Shown: positions 47,344 through 56,456 of the stretch, piece by piece | Position numbering within the stretch: the stretch's first letter is position 1 | Layout: every line of letters starts with the position of its first letter | Assembly (NCBI RefSeq): GCF_003350545.1 | Contig: NZ_QQBA01000001.1 | Coordinates: 62,001-126,000, forward strand | Reading direction: 5' to 3' | DNA: 64,000 bases | Source of the DNA: Flavobacterium glaciei | GTDB taxonomy: Bacteria; Bacteroidota; Bacteroidia; Flavobacteriales; Flavobacteriaceae | Position numbers and translations under genes: made by a program | The notes under the pieces: model-generated | Told to the model about the DNA's origin: nothing | Databases searched by the model: none | The model's input: only the letters and a program-made list of their open reading frames with translations

Positions 47344-48654
47344 TTATGCACGTACAATGTTAGCTCCAATGGCTCTCAATCGTTCGTCAATACGCTCATA
47401 TCCTCTGTCAATTTGTTCAATATTCTGAATAGTACTGGTTCCTTTTGCTGAAAGCGCTGCAATCAATAAAGAGATTCCAGCACGAATATCTGGAGAAGAC
47501 ATTGTAGTAGCTTTCAATTGTGATTTAAAATCATGTCCCATAACAACAGCTCGATGTGGATCACACAACATAATCTTGGCTCCCATATCAATTAATTTAT
47601 CGACAAAGAATAATCTGCTTTCAAACATTTTTTGGTGAATCAAAACATCGCCTTTTGCTTGAGTGGCAACTACTAAAACAATACTTAATAAATCCGGAGT
47701 AAATCCAGGCCAAGGTGCATCAGCAATTGTAAGAATAGAACCGTCAATATCTGTTTTTACTTCATAACCATCTACGTGAGCAGGAATATAAATATCATCG
47801 CCACGACGTTCTAGAGTAATTCCAAGTTTTCTAAAGGTATTCGGGATAACCCCAAGATTGTCCCAGCTAACATCTTTTATAGTAATCTCTGATTTTGTCA
47901 TTGCAGCCAGACCAATCCAGCTACCTATTTCAATCATATCCGGAAGAATTCTATGCTCGCAACCACCTAAACTTTCAACTCCTTCAATAGTCAATAAGTT
48001 AGATCCAACTCCTGTTATTTTAGCTCCCATGGAGTTCAACATTTTACACAATTGTTGCAAGTAAGGTTCGCAAGCAGCGTTATAAACTGTTGTTTTTCCT
48101 TTTGCTAAAACTGCAGCCATAACTATGTTTGCAGTTCCGGTTACAGATGCTTCGTCAAGTAACATATCGGCACCTTTCAATCCTTTAGGTGCTTCTACTC
48201 CATAAAAATGATCTTCTCTATTGTAACGGAATTTTGCTCCAAGATTGATAAATCCTTCAAAATGCGTATCTAATCTTCTGCGACCTATTTTATCTCCGCC
48301 TGGTTTTGGAATATATCCTTTTCCAAATCGTGCCAAAAGTGGCCCAACAATCATAATAGAGCCACGAAGAGAACCACCCTCTTTCTTGAATGCTTCTGTT
48401 TCTAAATACTGAATATCAACTTCATCAGCTTGAAAAGTGTACGATCCGGGTCCTGTTTTTTGGATTTTAACACCTAAATTTCCTAAAAGTGTTATGAGTT
48501 TATTGATGTCAATAATATCAGGAATATTATTAATAATCACTTTTTCTGGAGTTAAAAGAACGGCGCATAAGATTTGTAATGCTTCATTTTTAGCTCCTTG
48601 TGGCGTGATTTCTCCCTTAAGACTGATACCGCCTTCTATTTTAAAAATTCCCAT
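47344..48654 (-). CDS. murA: UDP-N-acetylglucosamine 1-carboxyvinyltransferase (Asp-type MurA)
   Basis: A 436-residue EPSP-synthase-fold enzyme for the first committed step of peptidoglycan synthesis, adding enolpyruvate to UDP-GlcNAc. The catalytic loop reads GGDKIGRRRLD, with D121 at the position of E. coli Cys115. Asp at this place is known to keep activity and to prevent alkylation by fosfomycin, so intrinsic resistance is predicted. The substrate-binding KNEALQ motif (residues 22-27) is intact. It is on the same strand as, and downstream of, the DUF4290 gene, with about 105 bases between them. Confidence 0.96.
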   Translation of the reverse strand: MGIFKIEGGISLKGEITPQGAKNEALQILCAVLLTPEKVIINNIPDIIDINKLITLLGNLGVKIQKTGPGSYTFQADEVDIQYLETEAFKKEGGSLRGSIMIVGPLLARFGKGYIPKPGGDKIGRRRLDTHFEGFINLGAKFRYNREDHFYGVEAPKGLKGADMLLDEASVTGTANIVMAAVLAKGKTTVYNAACEPYLQQLCKMLNSMGAKITGVGSNLLTIEGVESLGGCEHRILPDMIEIGSWIGLAAMTKSEITIKDVSWDNLGVIPNTFRKLGITLERRGDDIYIPAHVDGYEVKTDIDGSILTIADAPWPGFTPDLLSIVLVVATQAKGDVLIHQKMFESRLFFVDKLIDMGAKIMLCDPHRAVVMGHDFKSQLKATTMSSPDIRAGISLLIAALSAKGTSTIQNIEQIDRGYERIDERLRAIGANIVRA

Positions 48655-48758
48655 TTTTTTACAGTTATGAGTTATAAATTATTGATTGCGCGTTAGAAGA
48701 GATGAGTTAAAAGTTACATTGAAAATTCAAAACTTAAAACTCCTAATTCATAACTAAC

Positions 48759-49484
48759 CTAAAGCGGTTTTCTATTTTGATTTTTGTGAATCGGATTTGG
48801 TTTTCCTGTCTTTGTGTTTTTATTACTTTGTATTTTTAACGGACCTACAGGAGAGATTTTATTGGAAACGCGTTTGTTAGTTCGCAATAAATCATTAGTA
48901 TTAAGAAGTTCTTCGGTACTTTGAAGTAAATTCAATTTTCCTCCTGACAACTCATATAAATGTTCGAAAATAACATCATCTTTAACAGTGTCTTTGTTCC
49001 AACTCAGATAGGATTTCTTCATATGATTAGCAATCACTTTCACTAAAGCACTTTTCATTTCACCATCTTCCCATTTATTAGCTACATCAATCATATACTT
49101 TATGTTGTTGCCATAATACCTGTATTTTGGAAAATTCTGAGGATAACTTAACACGTCCGGTTTTAATTGCAATACCTCACGCGATGGAACTGGATAGGGT
49201 GAATCAGCCACTAATTTAAAATCAGACATAATAAAAATCTGGTCCCACAATTTGTGCTGAAAATCAGGAACATCACGCAAATGCGGATTCAAGTTCCCCA
49301 TAACCTGAATGATGTACTTAGCCACTTTGTTGCGTTCTACATCATCCTCAATCTTAGTTGCTTGATCAATCAATTTCTGCAAATGACGGCCGTACTCCGG
49401 AATAATCAAATGAGATCTCTCTGCATTGTATTCCAAATGATGTACCACATCGTTCGAGTTTTCTTTAATATATTTTGAATTCAT
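48759..49484 (-). CDS. DUF4290 protein
   Basis: A 241-residue protein using the ATG at 49484 (the longer frame needs a GTG). The N-terminal helical region (HLEYNAERSHLIIPEYGRHLQ) is conserved across Bacteroidota DUF4290, and the C-terminus is basic and low-complexity (TGKPNPIHKNQNRKPL). The function is unknown. In Bacteroidota it is commonly just upstream of murA, as here, which hints at a cell-envelope link. Confidence 0.88.
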   Translation of the reverse strand: MNSKYIKENSNDVVHHLEYNAERSHLIIPEYGRHLQKLIDQATKIEDDVERNKVAKYIIQVMGNLNPHLRDVPDFQHKLWDQIFIMSDFKLVADSPYPVPSREVLQLKPDVLSYPQNFPKYRYYGNNIKYMIDVANKWEDGEMKSALVKVIANHMKKSYLSWNKDTVKDDVIFEHLYELSGGKLNLLQSTEELLNTNDLLRTNKRVSNKISPVGPLKIQSNKNTKTGKPNPIHKNQNRKPL

Positions 49485-49573
49485 ATCCGAATGTATATTT
49501 ATTAATCTCACATGCTCTTTTTCGAAGATTAGTAATCATTCGATTGTAAATGCATCAAAATTTTGTTTTGTAT

Positions 49574-49858
49574 CTAAAGAGATATAATTCCCTTAATAGT
49601 AGAAACTTCTAGGTATTTATCTACTATTTCTTGCGAATCTTTCATGGTTACGTCAATAGATATACTGGTAAACCTACCCGTCTTAGATTTTGTCGTTTTT
49701 ATAATCGCTCCCATACAATCAAAAGCCAATTGAACACGTTCAATATTATCATCTTCTGTTGGCACAATAAACTTAAATAAGTATTCAGCTGGCCAAGTAT
49801 TACTCAAATCCAACTCTACTTTTAATCTATCATAAAATTCTTGAGTGTTTTTATCCAT
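49574..49858 (-). CDS. DUF493 (YbeD-like) protein
   Basis: A 94-residue ACT-like domain protein: LSNTWPAEYLFKFIVP near the start and SKTGRFTSISIDVTMKDSQEIVDKY at the end, the usual DUF493 pattern. Its molecular role is unknown; a regulatory ligand-binding fold is assumed. It precedes DUF4290 on the same strand by about 90 bases. Confidence 0.88.
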   Translation of the reverse strand: MDKNTQEFYDRLKVELDLSNTWPAEYLFKFIVPTEDDNIERVQLAFDCMGAIIKTTKSKTGRFTSISIDVTMKDSQEIVDKYLEVSTIKGIISL

Positions 49859-49979
49859 TTCTTATTTAAAATAAAGGCAAATATACTGTTTCAAACGTAA
49901 ATTATGAATTTTGGATTATGATTTTTTACCTAATCTTATTTTTCCCGCAATCATTTTTTTAAATCCCAATAAGTTTAAG

Positions 49980-49987
49980 TAAATTTG
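49980..49987 (+). promoter_or_regulatory. -7 promoter box of the AAA ATPase gene
   Basis: TAAATTTG lies 17 bases before the GTG start and supports that start. No TTG at the -33 distance. Confidence 0.45.
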
Positions 49988-50004
49988 CCCCTTATTTTTT
50001 AAAG

Positions 50005-50544
50005 GTGCAGAAAGAAATCATAGTTATCATTGGCGGTCCAGGAACAGGTAAAACAACTATCATCGATGGATTGGTAGCCAAAGGACATTGTTGTTATCCC
50101 GAAATTTCACGGGAAGTAACTTTAGAAGCAAAAAAACAAGGAATTGAGCAGTTATTCCTCGAAAAACCACTCTTATTCAGCGAATTACTTCTAGAAGGAA
50201 GAAAAAAACAATTTCAAAATGCTTGCAAAGAGCCTCACGAAGTCGTTTTTATAGATCGCGGAATTCCGGATGTTTTAGCTTACATGCATTACATTGGCGA
50301 TAGTTATCCGGCTTCTTTTGACATCGCTTGTCGCGAACATACCTACTCAAAAATCTTCATTCTTCCCCCGTGGGAAGAAATCTATGTAAGTGATCACGAG
50401 CGTTATGAAAATTTCGAACAAGCTAAACTAATCTATAATCATCTTACAGAAACATATAAAAGTTACGGCTACAGTCTTATAGAAGTACCTAAAGATACCT
50501 TAGATAACAGAATTCTTTTTATCTTAGATGAAATTTCTAAATAA
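50005..50544 (+). CDS. AAA_28-type P-loop ATPase
   Basis: A 179-residue P-loop protein that starts with GTG; no in-frame ATG lies near, and the Walker A GGPGTGKTT (residues 10-18) leaves little room for a later start. Walker B is VVFIDRGIPD. Its fold resembles small kinases (AAA_28), and HERYENFEQAKLIYNHL is a conserved segment. Substrate unknown. It precedes recQ by 59 bases, so the two may share a transcript. Confidence 0.85.
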   Translation: MQKEIIVIIGGPGTGKTTIIDGLVAKGHCCYPEISREVTLEAKKQGIEQLFLEKPLLFSELLLEGRKKQFQNACKEPHEVVFIDRGIPDVLAYMHYIGDSYPASFDIACREHTYSKIFILPPWEEIYVSDHERYENFEQAKLIYNHLTETYKSYGYSLIEVPKDTLDNRILFILDEISK

Positions 50545-50603
50545 TTTTAAAGTTTAGAAGTTACAATTTGGGATTTTTTTCTACGAATTGAAATCTGTAA
50601 TCT

Positions 50604-52499
50604 ATGCAAGATGCGTTAGCCATTCTTCAAAAATATTGGAAACACGACAAATTTAGGTCACTACAAAAGGAAATTATTGATTCCGTTTTAAGTGGTCAAG
50701 ATACTTTTGCATTGATGCCAACCGGTGGAGGAAAATCAATATGTTTCCAGATTCCGGCGATTATGAACGACGGTATTTGTTTAGTGATTTCGCCATTAGT
50801 AGCGCTAATGAAAGATCAAGTTGCAAATTTGCAAAAGCGAAATATCAAAGCGATAGCATTAACAGGTGGCATCAGATCCGAAGAAATGATAGATTTACTG
50901 GACAATTGCCAGTTCGGAAATTATAAATTTCTTTATTTATCGCCAGAGCGCTTACAATCTGACTGGATACTGGAACGAATAAAAAGCCTTCCCATAAACT
51001 TGATTACTATTGATGAAGCACATTGCGTTTCACAATGGGGACATGATTTCCGTCCTGCTTATTTGAAGATTTCTACATTAAAAAAACATTTTCCAAAGGT
51101 ACCTTTTTTAGCCTTGACAGCCACTGCAACACCAAGGGTCAAAGAAGATATCATCACTGAGCTGGAATTGCATAATGCGCAAGTTTTTGAGAAATCATTT
51201 ACTAGAGAAAATATTGCGTATATGGTTTTTGAAGTGGAAGATAAATTTTTTAGAATAGAACAAATTCTGAAAAAAAACCCAGAACCCTCCATCATTTATG
51301 TAAGAAACAGAAAGTCCTGTTTAGAAATTTCCTCACAATTAAATGCATTAGGATTTAAAGCAACGTACTATCACGGTGGACTTTCGTCCAAAGAAAAAGA
51401 TAAAAACATGCAGATGTGGATGAATGAAGATATACAAGTTATTGTTGCCACAAATGCCTTTGGGATGGGAATTGATAAAGCCAATGTAAAAACCGTAATA
51501 CACATTCAACTACCTGAAAATTTAGAAAATTATTACCAAGAAGCAGGTCGTGCTGGAAGAAATGGAGAAAAAGCTTATGCCGTTTTACTAACAAGCCCTT
51601 CAGATATTATTCAGGCTGAAAGTCAATTTATAAATATTCTTCCTGATAAAAAGTTTTTGAATCTCATGTATGTAAAACTCTGTAATTATTTCCAGATTGC
51701 TTACGGAGAAGGAATCAACGAACAGTATACCTTTAATTTACATCATTTTTGTTTGAAATATGAATTCCCCACATTGAAAACATATAATGCCATGCAATTC
51801 CTAGACCGACAAGGAATCATTAGTCTGTCCCAAGAATTTTCAGAAAAAATCACACTACAATTTCTAATTCCTTCCAAAGAAGTGATTCGGTATATGAGTT
51901 TAAATCCAAATGATGAAGAAATTATTTTGGCAATATTGCGAACATATCCCGGAATTTATGAAATGCAAACTGCTTTCAACTTACAATTGATTGCAAAGAA
52001 ATCAAATCATAAAGAATCCGAAATACAAGCAGTTTTACATAAATTAAAAGGAAAAGAAATAATAGAATATCATTCGAAAAACAATGATTCTACATTAATT
52101 TTTAATGAAGTTCGGGAAGATGAGAGAACCATCAGTCGGGTTTCAAAATATTTAGAAAATCAAAATCAATTAAAAAAAGAACAACTTCAATCCGTTCTGA
52201 ATTACATAAGCGAAAAAAAAGTTTGCAAGAACAAACTTATCTTGCGTTATTTTGGAGAAAAAACGGAGGTCGATTGTGGAATTTGTTCCTTTTGCATAAC
52301 AAAGAAAAATAAGAAAAAAAATAGTACGTCACTTTCTAATGAAATAATTAATCTACTACAATCCGAAGATTTGAATTCAAGAGATATACAAAACAGAACT
52401 AAAAATAATCCGGAAGAAGTTCTCTTTATACTTAAGGAGTTATTAGAAAATAACACTATTTTGGTTAAATCAAACAATAAATATACTTTAAAATCATAA
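50604..52499 (+). CDS. recQ: RecQ family ATP-dependent DNA helicase
   Basis: A 631-residue 3'-5' helicase for recombination and fork repair. Motif I is MPTGGGKS, motif II DEAH (TIDEAHCVSQWG), then motif III LTATATPRV and motif VI QEAGRAGRNG. A zinc-binding RQC module is visible as VC, then after 18 residues CGICSFC, four Cys in all. The HRDC domain of E. coli RecQ is not obvious; the C-terminus looks like a short winged helix. The stop overlaps the fmt start by one base (TAATG). Confidence 0.94.
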   Translation: MQDALAILQKYWKHDKFRSLQKEIIDSVLSGQDTFALMPTGGGKSICFQIPAIMNDGICLVISPLVALMKDQVANLQKRNIKAIALTGGIRSEEMIDLLDNCQFGNYKFLYLSPERLQSDWILERIKSLPINLITIDEAHCVSQWGHDFRPAYLKISTLKKHFPKVPFLALTATATPRVKEDIITELELHNAQVFEKSFTRENIAYMVFEVEDKFFRIEQILKKNPEPSIIYVRNRKSCLEISSQLNALGFKATYYHGGLSSKEKDKNMQMWMNEDIQVIVATNAFGMGIDKANVKTVIHIQLPENLENYYQEAGRAGRNGEKAYAVLLTSPSDIIQAESQFINILPDKKFLNLMYVKLCNYFQIAYGEGINEQYTFNLHHFCLKYEFPTLKTYNAMQFLDRQGIISLSQEFSEKITLQFLIPSKEVIRYMSLNPNDEEIILAILRTYPGIYEMQTAFNLQLIAKKSNHKESEIQAVLHKLKGKEIIEYHSKNNDSTLIFNEVREDERTISRVSKYLENQNQLKKEQLQSVLNYISEKKVCKNKLILRYFGEKTEVDCGICSFCITKKNKKKNSTSLSNEIINLLQSEDLNSRDIQNRTKNNPEEVLFILKELLENNTILVKSNNKYTLKS

Positions 52500-53446
52500 T
52501 GGAAAAATTACGAATTGTTTTTATGGGAACTCCCGAATTTGCTGTGGGAATATTAGATACAATATTAAAAAACGACTACGAAATAGTAGGTGTTATTACA
52601 GCCGCAGACAAACCAGCAGGTCGTGGACAAAAAATAAAATATTCAGCAGTAAAGGAATATGCGCTATCTAATAACCTACCTTTATTACAGCCCGTAAATC
52701 TTAAAGACGAAACTTTTTTATCGGAATTGAAATCACTAAATGCCAATTTACAAATCGTGGTAGCCTTTAGAATGTTACCAAAAGTCGTTTGGGAGATGCC
52801 CGCTTTAGGAACTTTCAATCTTCACGCTTCCCTCCTGCCCAATTATCGCGGAGCAGCGCCTATTAATTGGGCAATAATAAATGGAGAAACCAAGACAGGT
52901 GTAACTACTTTCTTCATTGATGATAAAATTGATACTGGTGCAATGATTTTAAGCTCGGACATTTCAATTGATGAAACCGAAAATGCAGGACAACTACATG
53001 ACCGATTAATGGATTTAGGGAGCAAAACAGTAATTGACACTTTGCAAATGATTGAAAAAGGAAAAGTATCAACAATTATTCAAAAAGACACTTCTGACAT
53101 TAAAACAGCATACAAACTTAATAAGGAAAACTGCAAAATCGATTGGTCAAAATCAGCTGTAGAAATCAATAATCAAATTCGAGGTTTAAGCCCTTATCCT
53201 TCAGCTTGGTGCTTTATTCAGGACAAAAATGACGAATGGAATGTAAAAATATATGAAACTAAAATTGTTAATGAGGATCATAATTATAGTTTAGGAAGTT
53301 TGATTTGTACCAAAAAAGAAATGAAGATTGCAGTAAAAAATGGATTTATTGAAGTATTAAATTTGCAGTTTCCGGGTAAAAAGAAGATGAATACACAAGA
53401 ATTACTTAATGGTATTACATTTTCTGACGAAGCAAAAGCTCATTAA
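52499..53446 (+). CDS. fmt: Methionyl-tRNA formyltransferase
   Basis: A 315-residue enzyme that formylates initiator Met-tRNA from 10-formyl-tetrahydrofolate. The signature HASLLPNYRGAAPINWA holds the catalytic His; the N-terminal formyltransferase domain starts IVFMGTPEFAV, and a C-terminal OB-like domain follows residue 210. It is coupled to recQ by a one-base overlap. Confidence 0.96.
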   Translation: MEKLRIVFMGTPEFAVGILDTILKNDYEIVGVITAADKPAGRGQKIKYSAVKEYALSNNLPLLQPVNLKDETFLSELKSLNANLQIVVAFRMLPKVVWEMPALGTFNLHASLLPNYRGAAPINWAIINGETKTGVTTFFIDDKIDTGAMILSSDISIDETENAGQLHDRLMDLGSKTVIDTLQMIEKGKVSTIIQKDTSDIKTAYKLNKENCKIDWSKSAVEINNQIRGLSPYPSAWCFIQDKNDEWNVKIYETKIVNEDHNYSLGSLICTKKEMKIAVKNGFIEVLNLQFPGKKKMNTQELLNGITFSDEAKAH

Positions 53447-53551
53447 CATCAATAAAAACGGGCATTATATTTGTTTTAGTAAGAAATGACTTTAGCATTA
53501 TTAACAAAAAAAATAAGTTATTAACAAAACAACCTAAAATCATACAAAACA

Positions 53552-53582
53552 CTTGCAAGGAACGTATTTCCTACTAAATTTG
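53552..53582 (+). promoter_or_regulatory. Promoter of the HU gene
   Basis: CTTG (53552-53555), 19 bases, TAAATTTG (53575-53582), 44 bases before the ATG. It is nearly identical in layout to the tRNA promoter at 55949. Confidence 0.75.
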
Positions 53583-53626
53583 TATATTAACAATTTTTTT
53601 TTAACCAACAATTAATAACTATTATT

Positions 53627-53899
53627 ATGAACAAATCAGAATTAATCGATGCTATCGCTGCTGATGCAGGAATCACAAAAGCTGCTGCAAAATTAGCTTT
53701 AGAGTCATTTTTAGGAAACGTAGGAGGTACTTTGAAAAAAGGTGGAAGAGTATCTTTAGTAGGTTTCGGATCATGGTCTGTTTCTGCTAGAGCTGCTAGA
53801 GATGGTAGAAATCCTCAAACAGGAAAAACTATCCAAATCGCTGCTAAAAATGTAGTGAAATTTAAGGCAGGTGCAGAATTAGAAGGTGCTGTAAACTAA
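53627..53899 (+). CDS. HU family DNA-binding protein
   Basis: A 90-residue nucleoid protein starting MNKSELIDAIAADAGITKAAA with the DNA-binding arm segment GRNPQTGKTI and terminal VVKFKAGAEL. It bends DNA as a dimer and should be highly expressed, in line with its strong promoter, A-rich ribosome-binding region and terminator. Confidence 0.95.
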   Translation: MNKSELIDAIAADAGITKAAAKLALESFLGNVGGTLKKGGRVSLVGFGSWSVSARAARDGRNPQTGKTIQIAAKNVVKFKAGAELEGAVN

Positions 53900-53920
53900 T
53901 TTAGTCCCCCTTATATAGTC

Positions 53921-53947
53921 AAAACCTTCCACATGGAAGGTTTTTTT
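53921..53947 (+). terminator. Terminator of the HU gene
   Basis: AAACCTTCC-ACAT-GGAAGGTTT followed by T7. Confidence 0.9.
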
Positions 53948-54016
53948 ATGCTTTTCAACGATTTTATTTTGCAATATTATAATAAAAAACTTAATTTTAT
54001 TAAAAAAAATATTCCG

Positions 54017-54577
54017 ATGAATACAGATAAATTAAAGAAAGGATATTTGCTTATAGCAGAACCTACTATAATTGGGGATCTATCATTCAACAGATCGGTA
54101 ATTTTATTAGCTGATTATAACCAAGAAGGATCAATTGGTTTTATAATTAACAAACCCCTGAAATACACTATACATGATCTAATCCCGGATATAGACGCGC
54201 GATTTAAGATTTATAATGGCGGCCCAGTAGAACAAGACAACCTCTATTTTATTCATAACATCCCAGATTTGATTCCTAACAGCATCGAAATCTCTAATGG
54301 CATTTACTGGGGTGGTGATTTTGAGTCTACAAAAGAACTAATCAATAAAGGCGCAATTAATAACGATAACATCCGATTCTTTCTAGGTTACACAGGTTGG
54401 GATGAAAACCAATTAGAAAATGAAATGGAAAGCCACTCTTGGATAATTACTGCAAACAGCTACGAAAATAAAATAATTGGAAAATCTGCCACACATTTCT
54501 GGAAAGAGCAAATCATGGAATTGGGTGGAGAATATCTCATCTGGTCCAATGCTCCAGAAAATCCATACTTAAATTAG
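54017..54577 (+). CDS. YqgE/AlgH family protein
   Basis: A 186-residue UPF0301 protein starting at MNTDKLKKGYLL (54017); the longer frame starts inside the HU terminator region and is rejected. It has the family motifs LLIAEPTI, FNRSVILLADYNQEGSIGFIINKP, YNGGPVEQDNLYFIH and FLGYTGWDENQLENE. The molecular role is unsettled; the alginate regulator name comes from Pseudomonas. Its stop overlaps the stop of the convergent aminotransferase gene by four bases. Confidence 0.93.
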   Translation: MNTDKLKKGYLLIAEPTIIGDLSFNRSVILLADYNQEGSIGFIINKPLKYTIHDLIPDIDARFKIYNGGPVEQDNLYFIHNIPDLIPNSIEISNGIYWGGDFESTKELINKGAINNDNIRFFLGYTGWDENQLENEMESHSWIITANSYENKIIGKSATHFWKEQIMELGGEYLIWSNAPENPYLN

Positions 54578-55413
54578 ATAGTATTTATCATTTCATTAAG
54601 CTTTTCTATCAACTGTACTGACAATAAGTTTGTGAATATTTTTTTTCGGTATTGCGTTATCGGTTGAACTCCTTTAATTACGTTAGTAATAAATAACTCA
54701 TCTGCTTTTTGAAGGTCAAACGGTGAGATTATTTCCTCCACGACCTCTAAATTTTCTATTTTTTTAGCTAAACTTAGAATTTGTTTTCTCATTATACCAT
54801 TCAAACAACCTTCAGAAACTGGTGGTGTAATTAACTTATTCCCTAGTAACATAAAAATATTCCCTTGCAGAACCTCAACAACATTTTTGCTATCATTCAA
54901 TAACAAACAATTATCCAGACCGTTTTCATTAGCAAAAATGCTTCCTGTTATATTAATGATTTTATTGGTCGTTTTAATGGATGATAACAATTGTTTTGTA
55001 ATATAAAAGTCTTTATATAAATCAACTTCGTAATTTGTTTTTTCAATTGAATACAGCTTGTTTTCAAGCGCTATTGAATGAATAAGAAAAGATACCGTAT
55101 TATTTTGTGGCAAATAATACCCGCCGTCATTCCTATAAACGGTAATTCGAGCACGAGAAGAATCTAACTCTTTATTTTTTGTAACTAATGATAGTATTTG
55201 TTCTTCAAGATATTCCATAGTAAAATTCATTGGAATTTCCATTCGAAGAACACGCATTGAAGACATTAACCTAAAATAATGATCCTCGAGAAAAAGTATT
55301 TTTCTGTTTATTACTTTAACCGTTTCAAAGACGGCATCACCAAATAAAAAAGCGCGGTTTTGTGCCAATATATTAGCATCCTCAGATACTATAGTCCCAT
55401 TCCAATTAATCAT
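54574..55413 (-). CDS. Class IV aminotransferase (aminodeoxychorismate lyase-like)
   Basis: A 279-residue PLP fold-type IV enzyme. NRAFLFGDAVFETVKV at the start and a Lys in LSSIKTTNKI for the Schiff base are visible, followed by EVLQGNIFML and ITNVIKGVQPI. It could be PabC (4-amino-4-deoxychorismate lyase) for folate, or a D-amino-acid or branched-chain aminotransferase. I favour PabC-like on length, but without pab genes nearby this is uncertain. Confidence 0.85.
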   Translation of the reverse strand: MINWNGTIVSEDANILAQNRAFLFGDAVFETVKVINRKILFLEDHYFRLMSSMRVLRMEIPMNFTMEYLEEQILSLVTKNKELDSSRARITVYRNDGGYYLPQNNTVSFLIHSIALENKLYSIEKTNYEVDLYKDFYITKQLLSSIKTTNKIINITGSIFANENGLDNCLLLNDSKNVVEVLQGNIFMLLGNKLITPPVSEGCLNGIMRKQILSLAKKIENLEVVEEIISPFDLQKADELFITNVIKGVQPITQYRKKIFTNLLSVQLIEKLNEMINTI

Positions 55414-55468
55414 AAAAAAAGCCCTAAATTTTGTTCAGGGCAAAGATAAGTTATAATATACTATTTTA

Positions 55469-55861
55469 CTATACAGAACCAATTAGATGTTTAAGGTCTG
55501 AAATTTGATTTTCCCATAACAATGTCGCTTCATCAACCTCATCTTTCTCAGCAAAATCAACTACCATTAGAGATACATCTTTCGTAAGTTCATCCACTAA
55601 AATATGCAACTCAAAAAAGTATTCCGTGTCTTTACTGTTTTCATCAACCCATTTAAACTTTACTTTTTCACCAGTTTTCTTAGAAGCAAGTCTAGCTTTT
55701 TCTTGGGAATCATTCCAAATGAAAGTAAAAAACTCACCACGAGAATTCACATTATCAGCAAACCATTCAGATAAACCCGAGGGAGTTGATATATATTGAT
55801 ACAATAATTGAGGCGAAGAATTTATGGGAAACTCTATTTCGTAACGTACTTTTTGATCCAT
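55469..55861 (-). CDS. START-like (AHSA1-related) protein
   Basis: A 130-residue SRPBCC-fold protein with YEIEFPINSSPQLLYQYISTPSGLSEWFAD at its start, a Bacteroidota family annotated only as START-like. No enzyme motif. It probably binds a lipid or hydrophobic ligand in the cytosol. It is upstream of the aminotransferase gene by 55 bases on the same strand. Confidence 0.83.
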   Translation of the reverse strand: MDQKVRYEIEFPINSSPQLLYQYISTPSGLSEWFADNVNSRGEFFTFIWNDSQEKARLASKKTGEKVKFKWVDENSKDTEYFFELHILVDELTKDVSLMVVDFAEKDEVDEATLLWENQISDLKHLIGSV

Positions 55862-55948
55862 GAGCTACATTTATTTTTTTCGAAATATATAGAATATAAC
55901 TCCGAAAAAAAAGCGTTTTCAAAAATATTTTTTTTTATTAAAAATATA

Positions 55949-55979
55949 CTTGCAAGCTCTAATATTATTTTTATATTTG
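55949..55979 (+). promoter_or_regulatory. tRNA promoter
   Basis: CTTG (55949-55952), 19 bases, TATATTTG (55972-55979), about 30 bases before the mature 5' end of the tRNA. Confidence 0.8.
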
Positions 55980-56016
55980 CACCCGCATTCAAGGACAGAA
56001 TAACAAGTCCAATCAT

Positions 56017-56093
56017 GGCGAGATAGCTCAGTTGGTTAGAGCGCAGGATTCATAACCCTGAGGTCCCGAGTTCAAATCTCGGTCTCGCTACCA
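56017..56093 (+). tRNA. tRNA-Met (CAU), elongator or lysidine-modified Ile
   Basis: A 77-base cloverleaf with encoded CCA. D arm GCTCAGTTGGTTAGAGC, anticodon loop TTCATAA, variable GAGGTC, T arm GAGTTCAAATCTC. The acceptor stem GGCGAGA / TCTCGCT ends in a G-U first pair. It lacks the mismatched first pair and triple-GC anticodon stem of the initiator, so it is elongator Met or the CAU tRNA converted to Ile by TilS. One A-C mismatch closes the anticodon stem. Confidence 0.95.
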
Positions 56094-56097
56094 AAGC

Positions 56098-56130
56098 AAA
56101 ACCCTAACATCAATATGTTAGGGTTTTTTC
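56098..56130 (+). terminator. Terminator of the tRNA gene
   Basis: ACCCTAACAT-CAAT-ATGTTAGGGT followed by T5, directly after the tRNA. Confidence 0.9.
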
Positions 56131-56132
56131 TT

Positions 56133-56456
56133 GATTAAATTTGAAATATTTTCCAGACCTCACTTTAGGAGTGACGAAAAGGAGTTAGGGATTTATTTCA
56201 AATACATTTATTCTGCTCCAAATTCTTCAAAAAAAGGTTAATAACTATTTATGGTAAAATAATAACAACAGATTTCTTTCTGAAGTAATTTTACAAAACG
56301 AAATTACAAACCTCTATCTGGAAAGATTACTAGCCATAGAAGCTAATGCTAAAAAACTTTCTCTTGTATTTCTATTCCTAAAGAGTGCTTCTCGTTGTGA
56401 TTTATATCTCAATAAAATATTTGTTTGCATTATGACATCTAAAAAAAACTAATTTC
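56133..56456. other. Gene-free stretch between tRNA and the DUF6642-like gene
   Basis: About 320 bases with no credible gene. One short frame (ATG at 56431, four codons) is meaningless. No second tRNA, palindrome or full promoter was recognised; the promoter of the next gene is expected in the last 100 bases but no exact TAnnTTTG was found. Confidence 0.4.

Noticed and set aside
48655..48758. Possible small repeat (GAGTTAAAAGTT...AACTTAAAACTC) after DUF4290
   Set aside because: An imperfect, low-complexity AT-rich inverted repeat; too weak to call an element or terminator without other copies.
53933..54016. Longer N-terminus for the YqgE protein
   Set aside because: It would begin inside the HU terminator; the family starts close to KGYLLIAEP.
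56150..56210. Resemblance of part of the post-tRNA region to an integration site
   Set aside because: The tRNA 3' end is not repeated nearby and no integrase or phage gene follows, so no genomic island boundary is supported.
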